DNA of 64,000 nt, from contig WBZZ01003156.1 in the NCBI GenBank assembly GCA_019918135.1, positions 67,001-131,000 on the forward strand, written 5' to 3'. Numbering within the stretch: position 1 is the stretch's first letter; each line of letters begins with the position of its first letter. Source of the stretch: Paulinella micropora (taxonomy: Eukaryota; Cercozoa; Imbricatea; Euglyphida; Paulinellidae). Of this stretch, positions 37,494 to 46,767 are shown piece by piece. Made by a program: the position numbers and the translations under genes. A model generated the notes under the pieces. It saw nothing but the letters and a program-made list of their open reading frames with translations, had not been told where the DNA came from and did no database searches.

Positions 37494-37830
37494 TTTGGGG
37501 GCCCGCCGGAGGTTAGCCGCTCTCTTTCTCTCTCTCTCTCTCGCACGCGCGCGCGCAGCAGAGAAGAAGGGGGAGCGCGAGGGGCGAGGACGAGAGGGGG
37601 GGGGGGGGGAGCGCGAGGGGCGAGGACGAGAGGGGGGGGGGGGGGGAGCGCGAGGGGCGAGGACGAGAGGGTGGAGGGGGGGGAGGGGGAAGCGACAGGG
37701 AAAGGGGGGGGGGGGGGGGCTTTGCCTGGCCTAAGCAAGGGGGGGGTGAGTGTGATTCTTCGTCTTGTGTTGTTGCAATACTTGCGGAGAGGCAAAGGCC
37801 ATGGAGCAGCCCTGCTCTGGGCAGACAAAA
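37494..37830. repeat. GA tract and ~36-bp G-rich minisatellite
   Basis: (CT)n at 37517-37541, then at least three copies of a GGGGGAGCGCGAGGGGCGAG plus GACGAGAGGG unit (37565-37680) and G runs at 37590-37720. The zinc finger ORF reads through this region on the minus strand but its real end is probably before it. Confidence 0.7.
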
Positions 37831-38064
37831 GGCCTTGCGCCGGTGTTGATTCTGGTGGATCTGCAAGTTCACCTTTTGTGTACATTGGCGATCGCACAAA
37901 TTACAGTGGTACGGCTTGATTTTGTCGTGGATCCTGAGGTGTAGATTCAGCCTGCACCGGTACTTAAACAGGCGGCCGCAGACGTGGCAGGCGAGCGAGG
38001 ACGAGATTTGCAGCGGGGCTACGTCAACCCCTGCGACGGTGCTCGCTATGTACTCCTGAAACAT
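37831..38064 (-). CDS. C2H2 zinc-finger protein
   Basis: From the ATG at 38064 (an upstream GTG at 38091 is less likely). Two classical C2H2 fingers: CHVCGRLFKYRCRLNLHLRIH and, after a DKIKPYH linker, CNLCDRQCTQKVNLQIHQNQH. This is the TGEKP-like spacing of tandem DNA-binding fingers. The frame stays open for a further 110 codons (to 37513) through Pro/Ser-rich filler encoded by the minisatellite, so I end the supported part near 37831; the exact 3' end is unclear. A DNA-binding regulatory role is inferred from the fingers. Confidence 0.7.
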
Positions 38065-38148
38065 ACCACTGATGGCGAACCCAGGAACCACATTTGTATC
38101 TTCCCGGGAGACATCGGTTAAGTAGTTGAAGTTGCAACTGAGTGGCTT

Positions 38149-40455
38149 TTACGGCTTCCTCGTACAGGCCTCGGATGAAATCCCCCCAGCTTCTTTGTAT
38201 TGCAAGGATTCAGGTACGCGGCTTCTTAAATCCAAGTATAAAAGGGGGGTGCCTTCATTCAAAAGCCACGAGAAATATAGTACTGCCCTTTCCGAGGAGC
38301 TCTCGTTAACTTGGTTGAGTACAGCTTGTGCCTCACAGGACTCCAACTCCAACAGGCTCCAGGATTTGCGGATCACGCATTTCAGGGCATGTGACTGCGC
38401 GGAGTCGACGTACTTGTCGCCTAGCGTCTTGCAAAGATCTGGGGGGACCCCGCAGCCCCCCGCCAACTCTCGGTACCACACAGCGCCAAGAAAGCACACT
38501 GCTATTTTGACCAGCGGCTCGGGGTACAGAGGATGCTGTAGGTTTTGCGAGCAAATCATTTGTTTAATCCGCTCAGCTAAAACTTGCAGGTTAGTCGGGG
38601 GTTCAGGTGAAGACAAGTATTGCAAGGCCCCGTCGACGTCTAGCCTGCCCAAGCAAAGCCTGTACTTGATGCTTGCCAACAGGAGCCGTTGCCCCTGAGT
38701 AGACGCCAGCAAGTCTTTGCGCTGCAGCTCTGCCAGACGGCGCTGCTCCCTCGGCAGCGGCTTGCCGCGCTTCTTAACCTTGGCCTTTTTCAAGGCGGGG
38801 GCACGCACGGGTAGATCCGCGGGTGGCTCTGCTTCCAGAGGAGGGGGGTCTCTGAAGAGACTCAAGTCCCGTACGTTAATTCCGGGTAAGTCGTCGTCGC
38901 CAAACAAAGGAGACATCGGCGGAGAGCTCGGCGGGGATAAGAGCACGAAGGGGAGAGGCGACGGCACTCGTGCGCGGGGGAAGGGAGCTGCTAGCCCCCC
39001 GGGCTGCCAGCCTGGGTCAAGCGGCTGCAGGGCGTCGAGATCGTCCTCTTGGCCCCGCCCGGGGTCGCCGGCGGGGATTCCCGCGAAATAGGTGTACGTT
39101 GGTGAGGGGGGCAGTGCCACAGGTTGCAGCTGTCTGATCACCCGGAAACAGGCAAAAACACCCGCCCACAATGCTACTACCGGCACCTTCTGCAGGGCCG
39201 GCGGTAGTTGCTCGGGCTTACAACTCCAGGCATCCAGGGGGCTAGCACTAGCGAGAACAAGCTGCTCTATGATGCTCTTGAGCTGTTGTTGGCCGGCCGG
39301 GGCTCCTGGCGTCCCGGACATCCGATCCAGCTCATGGGTGAGCGGTGTACTGCCAAGCGACGTCGTCGAAGTCGCCGCCCAGCGGTAGAGCAGGTCCAAG
39401 CTTTGCTGGGGGTTCAGCGGCCCGGCCGAGAAATCCTTGTAAAGAGCGCAGCTTTGAGACGACTCTTGCCACAGAGCGTCCTGTGCAACCCGCACAGACA
39501 GCCAGCCGCTTTCGTTCGGGAGTGGCGTGCTGTTCTTCTTCTTCCTCTTCTTCCTCGTGGGCCGTACCTCCAATCCTGTGAGGGGTTGGAGGTTCGCAAA
39601 CGCTTGGATAGCGCTCTCGAGCCAACTCAGCTGTAACTCCTTGTTTTTGGAGTGGGCACGCACCAGCCCCGCGAGGGCCGCGCGGGCGAAAGGAAATGCC
39701 AGAATTTTCTTGTCCAGGTCCTGGTTCACTTCCGCGTTGAAGTGACAGCACGTGGCCCACCAACCGGCGTCCGGAAGAAGAAGAACGTGGTTCAATTGCC
39801 TTCGCGCCGGTAGCAGGAACGGACTTTCACTCTCAAGACGCTTGACATACATTTCTAGCTGTTCTATTTCGAGCTTTCTGTGCTCTGGAAACCTCGTGGG
39901 TTCGATTCTACTGATCACGCGCTTCAAGTGCAAGAACTTCTGAAACGTAACGTTTCTTCTAATGAGCTCCAGACTGTTCTGTCCCGTACAAGGGAACGGA
40001 CGGGTAAGAACCTCAATCGCTTGAGCGTGCAGGGTGGCCTGACTCAGCCAAGACTCCAGCTCCGATCTTGCGCTCTCGTAGAGCCGCCAGAACAACACAG
40101 GATGGTCGCGCGCTGGGGCGGCGGTTTCGCCGGACTGAGCTTTGTTCATATACCAAAGGACGTACAAGATCCGGGCCTGCAGCTTCACCAAGTGAAGCTG
40201 CAGGCCTGTCGACGCCCCCGGCGTCGACACCCGCCCCGCCTCGACCCGAGACCAGACCCGACATACCAGTTCGGCCAAATCCTGCTGCCCTGCAAAATCT
40301 CCTGTTATCGGCAGAGATTTCTTGCCGTATGGACAGGGCTCTCCCAATTTCTTCTCTATTTTTGTAGACAGATACTTCAGCCCTTTGCTAAGCTCTCCCC
40401 TTTTGAATTTGCAAAGGGCTAAAAGATGATCGGCAGTGTTGCCGCCGCTCGACAT
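38149..40455 (-). CDS. Large protein of unknown function with basic clusters
   Basis: 768 residues from the ATG at 40455 (MSSGGNTADHL); the frame is open further upstream through a Pro/Phe-rich filler that I exclude. TAA stop. Mostly helical N-terminal half (about 1-300), a basic cluster TRKKRKKKN near 295, a Pro-rich linker at about 440-520, a second basic cluster KKAKVKKRGKP near 555, and a helical C-terminal domain. Two nuclear-type signals suggest a nuclear or DNA-associated protein. No catalytic motif or named family is recognised. It is one of the longest unbroken frames in the window, so it is probably functional. Confidence 0.7.
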   Translation of the reverse strand: MSSGGNTADHLLALCKFKRGELSKGLKYLSTKIEKKLGEPCPYGKKSLPITGDFAGQQDLAELVCRVWSRVEAGRVSTPGASTGLQLHLVKLQARILYVLWYMNKAQSGETAAPARDHPVLFWRLYESARSELESWLSQATLHAQAIEVLTRPFPCTGQNSLELIRRNVTFQKFLHLKRVISRIEPTRFPEHRKLEIEQLEMYVKRLESESPFLLPARRQLNHVLLLPDAGWWATCCHFNAEVNQDLDKKILAFPFARAALAGLVRAHSKNKELQLSWLESAIQAFANLQPLTGLEVRPTRKKRKKKNSTPLPNESGWLSVRVAQDALWQESSQSCALYKDFSAGPLNPQQSLDLLYRWAATSTTSLGSTPLTHELDRMSGTPGAPAGQQQLKSIIEQLVLASASPLDAWSCKPEQLPPALQKVPVVALWAGVFACFRVIRQLQPVALPPSPTYTYFAGIPAGDPGRGQEDDLDALQPLDPGWQPGGLAAPFPRARVPSPLPFVLLSPPSSPPMSPLFGDDDLPGINVRDLSLFRDPPPLEAEPPADLPVRAPALKKAKVKKRGKPLPREQRRLAELQRKDLLASTQGQRLLLASIKYRLCLGRLDVDGALQYLSSPEPPTNLQVLAERIKQMICSQNLQHPLYPEPLVKIAVCFLGAVWYRELAGGCGVPPDLCKTLGDKYVDSAQSHALKCVIRKSWSLLELESCEAQAVLNQVNESSSERAVLYFSWLLNEGTPLLYLDLRSRVPESLQYKEAGGISSEACTRKP

Positions 40456-40689
40456 ACGCACGGCCTCTGCCCGTGTTTTTAAGGAGCATTTACTGCAGCT
40501 GGTAGAGGCCGGCTCAACAAAAAGGAAAAAAAAAGACCCGCCCCCAAACAAAAAAGAGAAGAAAGAGGGGGGGGGCCAAAAGCAGGCGAGAGGGGGAACG
40601 AAAGAGGGGGGGGGGGCTCTGGGTCTCTCTTTATCTTCACTTGTTGTTTTTTGGCCAGCTAGACACAAAACAAAACAGAAGAAAATTAA

Positions 40690-41730
40690 ATGCAAGTTTG
40701 GTGGAAGCGGATGTTGGCGGAGTTTGAAGCGGAGCCCGAAGCCCGGGGCAGTCTGTGCAACGGCAATTGCCAACTTAGCCGACAGGACACAAGTGAATTG
40801 TTGGATGCGCTCGAAAACGCAGAGTTAATCGGCATGGGGTCTTTCGGCTCCGTTTTTGGCGACGAGGGCGGGTCGGTTGTGATTAAGCTAACATACGACC
40901 CGCTGGGTAGTCAGTGGCGTGGCATGAAGCTAGGGACCGTGCTGGGAGTGACCAGCCCCTTGCGCGGGGCTTTGACTCTAGAGCGAGCGTGTGTGAGTGA
41001 GTGGTTGGTCGAGCACCAGGAGCCAACTCGGTCGGGTGTGGCCAAGGAGCTGGCGCGCATGCAGGCGCGTTTGAATCGGGACTCGAAAAACCAGAGGCAC
41101 AAGATTAGCCCACGGACACAGAGAGGGAGCTGTTGGGCGCTGGTGCTGGACAGACTGGACACTGACCTGGATGAATTCCTGTTGGGCGACGGAAACCAAA
41201 AAACCCCGGCGGGTTCACTGCCAGCACTCCCCGCGCCTAAACTGTGCCGACAGGTGCTGCAACCACTGGTCCGTCACCTGGTGCGGCTGGCCGAAGCGGG
41301 GTTTTTTTTCCACGACTTGAAGACCTCGAACGTGCTCTTAGCGCTCCAGGACTCGCCGGAAAACGCCGGCGAGTGCGAGGTGCGTCGTGTACTGTTGGCG
41401 GATCTAGACGAAGCCTGTTTCTCGTATTTGCCTCCGCGGCCAGGCGGGCATGCCGATGCCCTGGTAGCCTACCTGGTTTCCGTCTGCCCGGACGCGCTGG
41501 CCGCCGCTCTGCCCCACTGGCAGGGCTGGAACGCGCGTCGTTTTTGGAGCGCGTGGGGGGCAGCGCGCAGCGCTTATTTGGACGTTTCGGTCGGCAAAGG
41601 GCTGCGCTACTGGAGCTTGTACGCGCTGGCCCAGTTGCCCGACGGGCTCGCGCGCCTGATAAGAGCGGTGGCCCAAAAACTCGTGGACCCTCTGCCGCTC
41701 AGGGGGAGGGGGGCGGGGGGCGGAGCGTGA
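40690..41730 (+). CDS. Divergent protein kinase
   Basis: 346 residues from the ATG at 40690. Glycine loop GMGSFGSVFG at 48-57 and the VVIK lysine at 66. The catalytic loop reads FFHDLKTSNVLL (Asp209, Lys211, Asn214), with His in place of the usual Arg. DLD at 238-240 takes the place of DFG. Between them is a long insert (about 75-145) in the N-lobe. The key Lys, Asp, Asn and metal-binding Asp are present, so activity is plausible. Viral kinases of this divergent type often phosphorylate virion or host proteins; the substrate is unknown. Stops at TGA, with TAG two codons later. A G-rich tract lies upstream at 40568-40615. Confidence 0.82.
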   Translation: MQVWWKRMLAEFEAEPEARGSLCNGNCQLSRQDTSELLDALENAELIGMGSFGSVFGDEGGSVVIKLTYDPLGSQWRGMKLGTVLGVTSPLRGALTLERACVSEWLVEHQEPTRSGVAKELARMQARLNRDSKNQRHKISPRTQRGSCWALVLDRLDTDLDEFLLGDGNQKTPAGSLPALPAPKLCRQVLQPLVRHLVRLAEAGFFFHDLKTSNVLLALQDSPENAGECEVRRVLLADLDEACFSYLPPRPGGHADALVAYLVSVCPDALAAALPHWQGWNARRFWSAWGAARSAYLDVSVGKGLRYWSLYALAQLPDGLARLIRAVAQKLVDPLPLRGRGAGGGA

Positions 41731-41780
41731 TCTTAGGGCCTTGCGACGCATACTGCGGGGCAACAGACAGTTTAGGAACA

Positions 41781-43154
41781 ATGAGCGCCGTTTTATGTCC
41801 CGTTATCGCCCCTCCTCGCCGTGCAAGGACGGCAGCGACACTCGCACTGCTGGGGCTGGATTCCCTAACCTGCGCGCAGCCTATGCAGCCACGGGGCTCG
41901 GCGCGCTCACTCACTACGTGCTCCTGCGTCTCCTGCAGATAGAGGGCAGGTCGTGGCGCGCCTCAGACGACAGCTCTAATAATCTAGAAATAGCCCTGTG
42001 GATTATAGAATGGGCGCTGGGGGCTCAGGCCGTTGATCAGCACCTGTTACCTAGACGGTACTGGATTGGAGGTGGGGTAGGTGAGGTGCGACGTGCGCAA
42101 CAGCGACGCGAGCACGCGGTTGAAATACGACTTTAGCAAGTGTCAGGGGCCTCGGAACACGAGCAGCTGTGCGGCGTCGTGCCAGCGCGGGTACTCGACG
42201 GGGAGCCCCCCGGGGGGAAATGTCACGGTGCAGTGCCCGCGGGACGTGGCGTTGCTCAGCGGGGCGGGGGCTATTCCTGTTTATTCGACATGGAACGTCA
42301 GCGGTTGCTTGGACGTTGACGAGTGCGCGTTGAGAACGCACGACTGTCATCCCAACGCAACGTGCACCAACCTGGTGGGGAGCTTTAATTGCACGTACCC
42401 CAGGAATGGGCAGTGGCTTACGGACCCTACGTGGCAGGGCCACACGGAGCTGGGCTGTGTGTCGTATGTCTGCCAGCGGCAACTGCCCAATAGTTTGATG
42501 ATGGTGGGCAACCAGTGCAGGTGGTTGGCGCCCGACGGGCGGGAGTGCACACTATACCGTGCGGTCGGTTATGGTGACAACATCGAGGGCGCGGGGGTGA
42601 CGTACAGCTGCCCGGGCGGCGTGCTGCGCGCAAGCAACCGTGAGGGGTTGGTTTGCCGTGTACTGCAGCCCTGGGAGCTGAGGTTGGACTTGGAAGAACT
42701 TCCGTTTGAGACACTGCTGTCGGTGAAGGCTGGTAAGCTGCTGTTTCGTGAGCCCCGGCTGGCGCTGGGCGACCTGGACCTGGACGGGCTAGGCGACGCG
42801 GTGCTTGCTTACCAGGTCAGCGGTTCTGCCCAGGTGACGACGTACGCGTTTGTGTATAGCAGCGTTTGGCTCCAGTCATTTACGTTTGTGCTGAGCGAGG
42901 AGGCGCTGCACGGCGCGCTGCAGGTGCGCGACGGCGCCGTGTGGGGCGTCACGCTGGTGGCTGCAGTGGCTGTAGCGCCGAGGCTAGTAGCCAGGCTGCG
43001 GGTCTGGCTCTGGTCGTCAGCCCCGCTGTCTACGCCCGGAGGCCGCTGGGCGCCTAGTCCACCTCCCGGTTTAGCAGGCGCGGGGGCGGGCGTGCTGCTG
43101 CCCCCTAGCTGTGCTGCTGCTACCTCCTCTGCAAGCCCTAGCGCCGGTCGGTAG
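41781..43154 (+). CDS. Secreted or surface protein with EGF-like and FG-GAP-like motifs; start unclear
   Basis: An ATG at 41781 opens a frame that starts with a signal-peptide-like stretch (TAATLALLGLDSLTCAQP) but stops at 41942. The main coding frame is open from 42081 with no ATG and a TAG just before it, so at least one break lies between. It carries a calcium-binding EGF-like domain (DVDECALRTHDCHPNATC, then GSFNC) and later LALGDLDLDGLGDAVLAYQ, an FG-GAP/integrin-type calcium loop. A sushi-like Cys pattern may lie between. The last about 60 codons are Ala/Pro-rich and may be out of frame. Likely an extracellular or virion-surface protein. Confidence 0.6.
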
Positions 43155-43905
43155 CAGCAGCCAGCAGCGGGCGCTCTGGTTTACGGTGTCCCCGTGTGAG
43201 GTAGGATCGCTCGCGGTTGAATGGAGTAGCGAGGCGCTGACCGGGGAGACAGCGCCGGCGGAGCCCTTGGTAGAGAACGGGTTGTACAGCTGGGCGGGCG
43301 GTTCGCTCCTAGCCTACGCAGGGGAGTTGCTACCCGGTTCGCGGGCGGGTAGTGCTACTGTCTGGTCTGAGGGTCTGTCGGTTCTGGGCGGCGAGAACGT
43401 AGACGACCTGGGGCTGCTAGGCTATTGCAACTTGCAGGTGTGGCTGCAAGCGTCGCCGTCTTCGGATAACGCGGGCGTGCCTTCGTATGTGTTCAGGGAG
43501 AGAAAGCTGTGGGAACCGACGTTTGTTTCGGAGCAAGTAGAGCAGTGCCTGGTGATCCCGCTGCAGGGCATAGCGCTGGTAGTTTTAAACTCGGGCGCGC
43601 TGATAATGCTCTCGCCTAGCAACGCGAGCAATCCACGGCAGAGCACCTATCTGATCGACGTGATCACCCGGGAGGTACAGCAGGTGTCCTACTGTTCGCC
43701 CAGCACCTGGCCTAACCTGCGGCTGGCCGCGCTGGGTGGCGGCGGGCGCTGGGTTCGTTACCTGCGGCAGGACCCGGAAAACCCGCGCATGAGCTTTGAG
43801 CTGGACGTGTCGATGCCGCTGCCGGGCAGTAGCGACGACATCTACACTGGCACCGCCTGCTGGAAGCTGCTATCAGAGCTTACACTGCTCATTTTCCATT
43901 TTTAA
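43111..43905 (+). CDS. Beta-rich extracellular-like protein, probable continuation of the EGF/FG-GAP gene
   Basis: An open frame overlapping the end of the previous one, with no ATG at its start, ending at TAA (43903-43905). It is beta-strand rich (EGLSVLGGENVDDLGLLGYC, CLVIPLQGIALVVLNSGALI) like a propeller or repeat ectodomain. The overlap, the lack of a start codon and the filler-like end of the preceding frame suggest a frameshift at about 43075-43150 inside one longer gene. No domain recognised with confidence. Confidence 0.5.
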   Translation: MLLLPPLQALAPVGSSSQQRALWFTVSPCEVGSLAVEWSSEALTGETAPAEPLVENGLYSWAGGSLLAYAGELLPGSRAGSATVWSEGLSVLGGENVDDLGLLGYCNLQVWLQASPSSDNAGVPSYVFRERKLWEPTFVSEQVEQCLVIPLQGIALVVLNSGALIMLSPSNASNPRQSTYLIDVITREVQQVSYCSPSTWPNLRLAALGGGGRWVRYLRQDPENPRMSFELDVSMPLPGSSDDIYTGTACWKLLSELTLLIFHF

Positions 43906-44249
43906 TAGTATCTTCAAGAACGAGAACAAGAAGAAGAAGAATAAGAGAGAGAGAGAGAGAGAGAGAGCGAAGAAGTGCTGTGTTAGGTTTTTTCTAACCA
44001 GCCAGGCTCGTGGATCGCGCAATAGAGATTGTCGTCCAGTGCTTGTGCACAACAGCCGTCCTGGCTGCAGATGGGCAACGAGGGCCGCGTCTTTGCCAGC
44101 AAGTGACCAGAGATAAGCAAAAGCAGATCCTCCTCGCCTTGGCCCCCTACTGAATCCGGTGCTGACGCTCCTGTCTATAAACCAAACGCACACAAGCAGA
44201 AGCCTAAGTACTACGACAAACAATCATCCATTTCGCACGCGAAAGGGAG

Positions 44250-44301
<52 letters not shown>

Positions 44302-44613
44302 AAACCTGTTCTTGCGCAGACATCCCAGAGAAGAATTTCTTTTGGGTGTGCTTGTTTGGTCTCACGTGCTAGGTGGTTGTGTTACACACAAACCAAAAGG
44401 GGAGGGGTCAGAGCACACCGGAGTTTTGCACCCCTTTGTCTGTAATTATAAGCAAAGGATCTTGCTGAATTCAGTGGTCATAAATATTCTCTCCCCTGAA
44501 AAGGTCCCGCCGGCGCCGCTTTTCCTAACCACCTCTCCGGCGGGCACCCCCCCCCCTCCCTCTCTTTGCATTGTGTGTGTGTGTATATTATACAAGAAAA
44601 CGCAGCTCCAGGA
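43906..44613. other. Intergenic region with two (GA)n tracts
   Basis: (GA)n at 43949-43968 and 44251-44297 (about 47 bases). 44305-44400 resembles the upstream block of the Sel1 gene (5398-5480). GTGTATATTATACAAG at 44580-44595 is a TATA-like box 20-30 bases before the ATG at 44614. No gene is supported. Confidence 0.65.
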
Positions 44614-46668
44614 ATGCCCATCGAGTTTGTCACACAAGAGCCGCGCGCAGACGACGCACCCCTGTCAGAGCTGGGCTTGGACCTGATCAGCCTGGAGCAG
44701 GAAATCCGCCGGGACGACGACGGCACCCTGGGGGCCAGGCCGTGGGCTAAGCAGACGGCGCCGCTGCTTAGAACGCTGCTCGGCAGGGACGATTTCTTGC
44801 AGTGGTGCCGCGGCCAGGACGCGGAACAAGGCGCCGGGCCCGACTCCACGGTCACCAGGCTGCGCGCTTTAGCGTCCAGGCTGGAAACATACGAGGTGTC
44901 CGTCGTCAGGGGGTGCTGGGGGGTGTGTGTGCTGCTGGATAACCTGGCCCTGCTGATGACAGCGCTGGCCAGCGCGACCGAGCGCTTCAGTCACCTGGAC
45001 GGACTGCTGAGCCTGGGCCTGCAGCTGTCGTATACCATGGCCCCCGACGAGGAGTTGGCCAGAGGTGACCCCATAGCGCTCGGCCTCGTCGCTCACCTCC
45101 ATCCTTCTCGCGCGTCGTCCGGGCGGCGGACGGGCTGGCACACAGTATCACGTGCGCCCGCTGCCCCCGCGGCGCTCCCCGCCCGTGCAAGACGGGGGGG
45201 CGCGGGGGGGCCCGCCAAGAGGCGCAAGCTCGTCGTCGAGCCCCAGACCTTCAGCGTCGCGGGCTCGAGCGAGCAGCTGGGCGCCTTTGCCGACACGATC
45301 GAGATGTTCTTAACAACCAAGGGCTTGGCGGCGCTGAAGGGGCGCATCAAGGAATTCAGAGATCTGCTCGAATGGGAACCGCGCGCGGAGGTATCTGAGG
45401 AGGCGCGGAAACTGCTCAAGCGTTCCTCGGGGCTGTACGCAAACCTATACGTAGCCTCGGCGTGTTTGCAAGCGGTGGGCGCGGTTTGCGCTATGGCGGC
45501 GGCCCCCGTCGTAACGCAGAATCGCGCTCTGACCGCGGCCCTGGTACCCGCGACGCAGTTGCAGAACCAGTTGATTGACGCCGGCGCGAACATGGTGTTA
45601 CGCCAGCACTGGCTGCGAATATTGTACCAAATCGCCCGGCTGTGGGCCGAGGCCGGCGACTGCGCGCCCGAGCAGTTGGTCGGGCTGTACCGAACCTCTC
45701 TGCCGGCCTGTTCCGTGTTTCTGTGCCCTGTCACCAAAGCGCCCCAAACCAAGGACCGCGAGGTCTTTTTGTTGCAGGGCGACGACGAGACAGAGCGTAG
45801 GGGGCTGGCGGTGTTCCCTTTGCTGCCTGGCCTAGGTGTGTTTGGCAGACAGGTGCGGTGCTACCGCACCGTCGCCAACGGGCTGCCAGTTGCGACAGAC
45901 TCGGGCGCGCTGTCCTACTACTACTCCTCGGGCAGGCTTACATTGTTGCGCAACCGGACAACGGGCAGGGTGTTCATGCCCGTGATCGGATCGGCAGCGG
46001 CCTTGTATTTCGACGGGACAGAGACGCTGTTGCGTGGGCTGACGCTTGCGCGGCTCGCCGGCGACGCTTTGTGGACAATGAGCAAGCTCACGTGCCTGGT
46101 GGCCAAGGCCTCCGAGCGTTTGCAAGCATTGCCCGCCAGCCTCGCGCGGGCAGGCCCAGCGGGGCGGCCCGACTTTGTCGAGGCGGCGGAGCGCCTGTGT
46201 GTGCTGCCGCCCTCTATTATCAATGGCGTGTGTTTCTGCCGGGAGTATCCACGTGCACTGCGCTTTCGGCTGGACGGCCGCTCGGTCGTGCTGAAGGGCG
46301 CCCTGCCCGGCAAATGGCGCCAGGACGGCAAGTCCTACGCCCACCGCCAGGTCTCGTGGTTCGGGGCCACGCCGCTGCAGGCGTGCCGCAGTGCGGCAGA
46401 ACAAGAAGAGGCCGTGCGCTTGGCGGGCGACGACAACGACGACGTGCGCGCCTGCCGGCCGGCGGTGGGGGCCTGGTTGCGGGAGGAACGCTCCGTCAAA
46501 GTAGCGCTCGTGGTCGACGCCCTGGCCTGCTGGAAGGAGCTGGAGGAAGTCGACGCGAGGAAGTGCACGGACGAGGGGACGGCGCAGCTCTTTGCCTTGG
46601 GTACAAGCTTGGCCCCCCCGCCGCCGCGGCCGGCTACGCCGACGGGTATTGGCGCCGGTCTCGACTAA
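44614..46668 (+). CDS. Large protein of unknown function
   Basis: 684 residues from the ATG at 44614 (MPIEFVTQEP), chosen over an upstream in-frame ATG because the TATA-like box would otherwise overlap the coding region. TAA stop. The N-terminal 180 residues are helical, followed by an Arg/Gly/Ala-rich linker with PAKRRKLV near 200 (nuclear-type signal), then a second helical domain (about 210-350) and a mixed domain with YYYSSGRLTLLRNRTTGRVF and RRLDGRSVVLKGAL-like strands. Pro-rich end. I recognise no family. The long unbroken frame with strong GC3 suggests a functional gene. Confidence 0.72.
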   Translation: MPIEFVTQEPRADDAPLSELGLDLISLEQEIRRDDDGTLGARPWAKQTAPLLRTLLGRDDFLQWCRGQDAEQGAGPDSTVTRLRALASRLETYEVSVVRGCWGVCVLLDNLALLMTALASATERFSHLDGLLSLGLQLSYTMAPDEELARGDPIALGLVAHLHPSRASSGRRTGWHTVSRAPAAPAALPARARRGGAGGPAKRRKLVVEPQTFSVAGSSEQLGAFADTIEMFLTTKGLAALKGRIKEFRDLLEWEPRAEVSEEARKLLKRSSGLYANLYVASACLQAVGAVCAMAAAPVVTQNRALTAALVPATQLQNQLIDAGANMVLRQHWLRILYQIARLWAEAGDCAPEQLVGLYRTSLPACSVFLCPVTKAPQTKDREVFLLQGDDETERRGLAVFPLLPGLGVFGRQVRCYRTVANGLPVATDSGALSYYYSSGRLTLLRNRTTGRVFMPVIGSAAALYFDGTETLLRGLTLARLAGDALWTMSKLTCLVAKASERLQALPASLARAGPAGRPDFVEAAERLCVLPPSIINGVCFCREYPRALRFRLDGRSVVLKGALPGKWRQDGKSYAHRQVSWFGATPLQACRSAAEQEEAVRLAGDDNDDVRACRPAVGAWLREERSVKVALVVDALACWKELEEVDARKCTDEGTAQLFALGTSLAPPPPRPATPTGIGAGLD

Positions 46669-46767
46669 TAACGCTAGTAGGGATTGGGGATCTGTCTAGC
46701 GTGTGGGGAAATCTGTGTTGAGCTCAAGGTATGTTGGCTGGATATATATATTCAATGACAAAAAGTC

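Noticed and set aside
39890..39910. GGGTTCGATTC, a tRNA T-loop-like string
   Set aside because: It lies inside the large minus-strand gene and no acceptor or anticodon stem can be drawn around it.
41244..41942. Plus-strand ORF overlapping the kinase gene
   Set aside because: Its first 180 codons are a shadow of the kinase frame; only the part after 41781 may be a signal peptide and is noted with the EGF gene.
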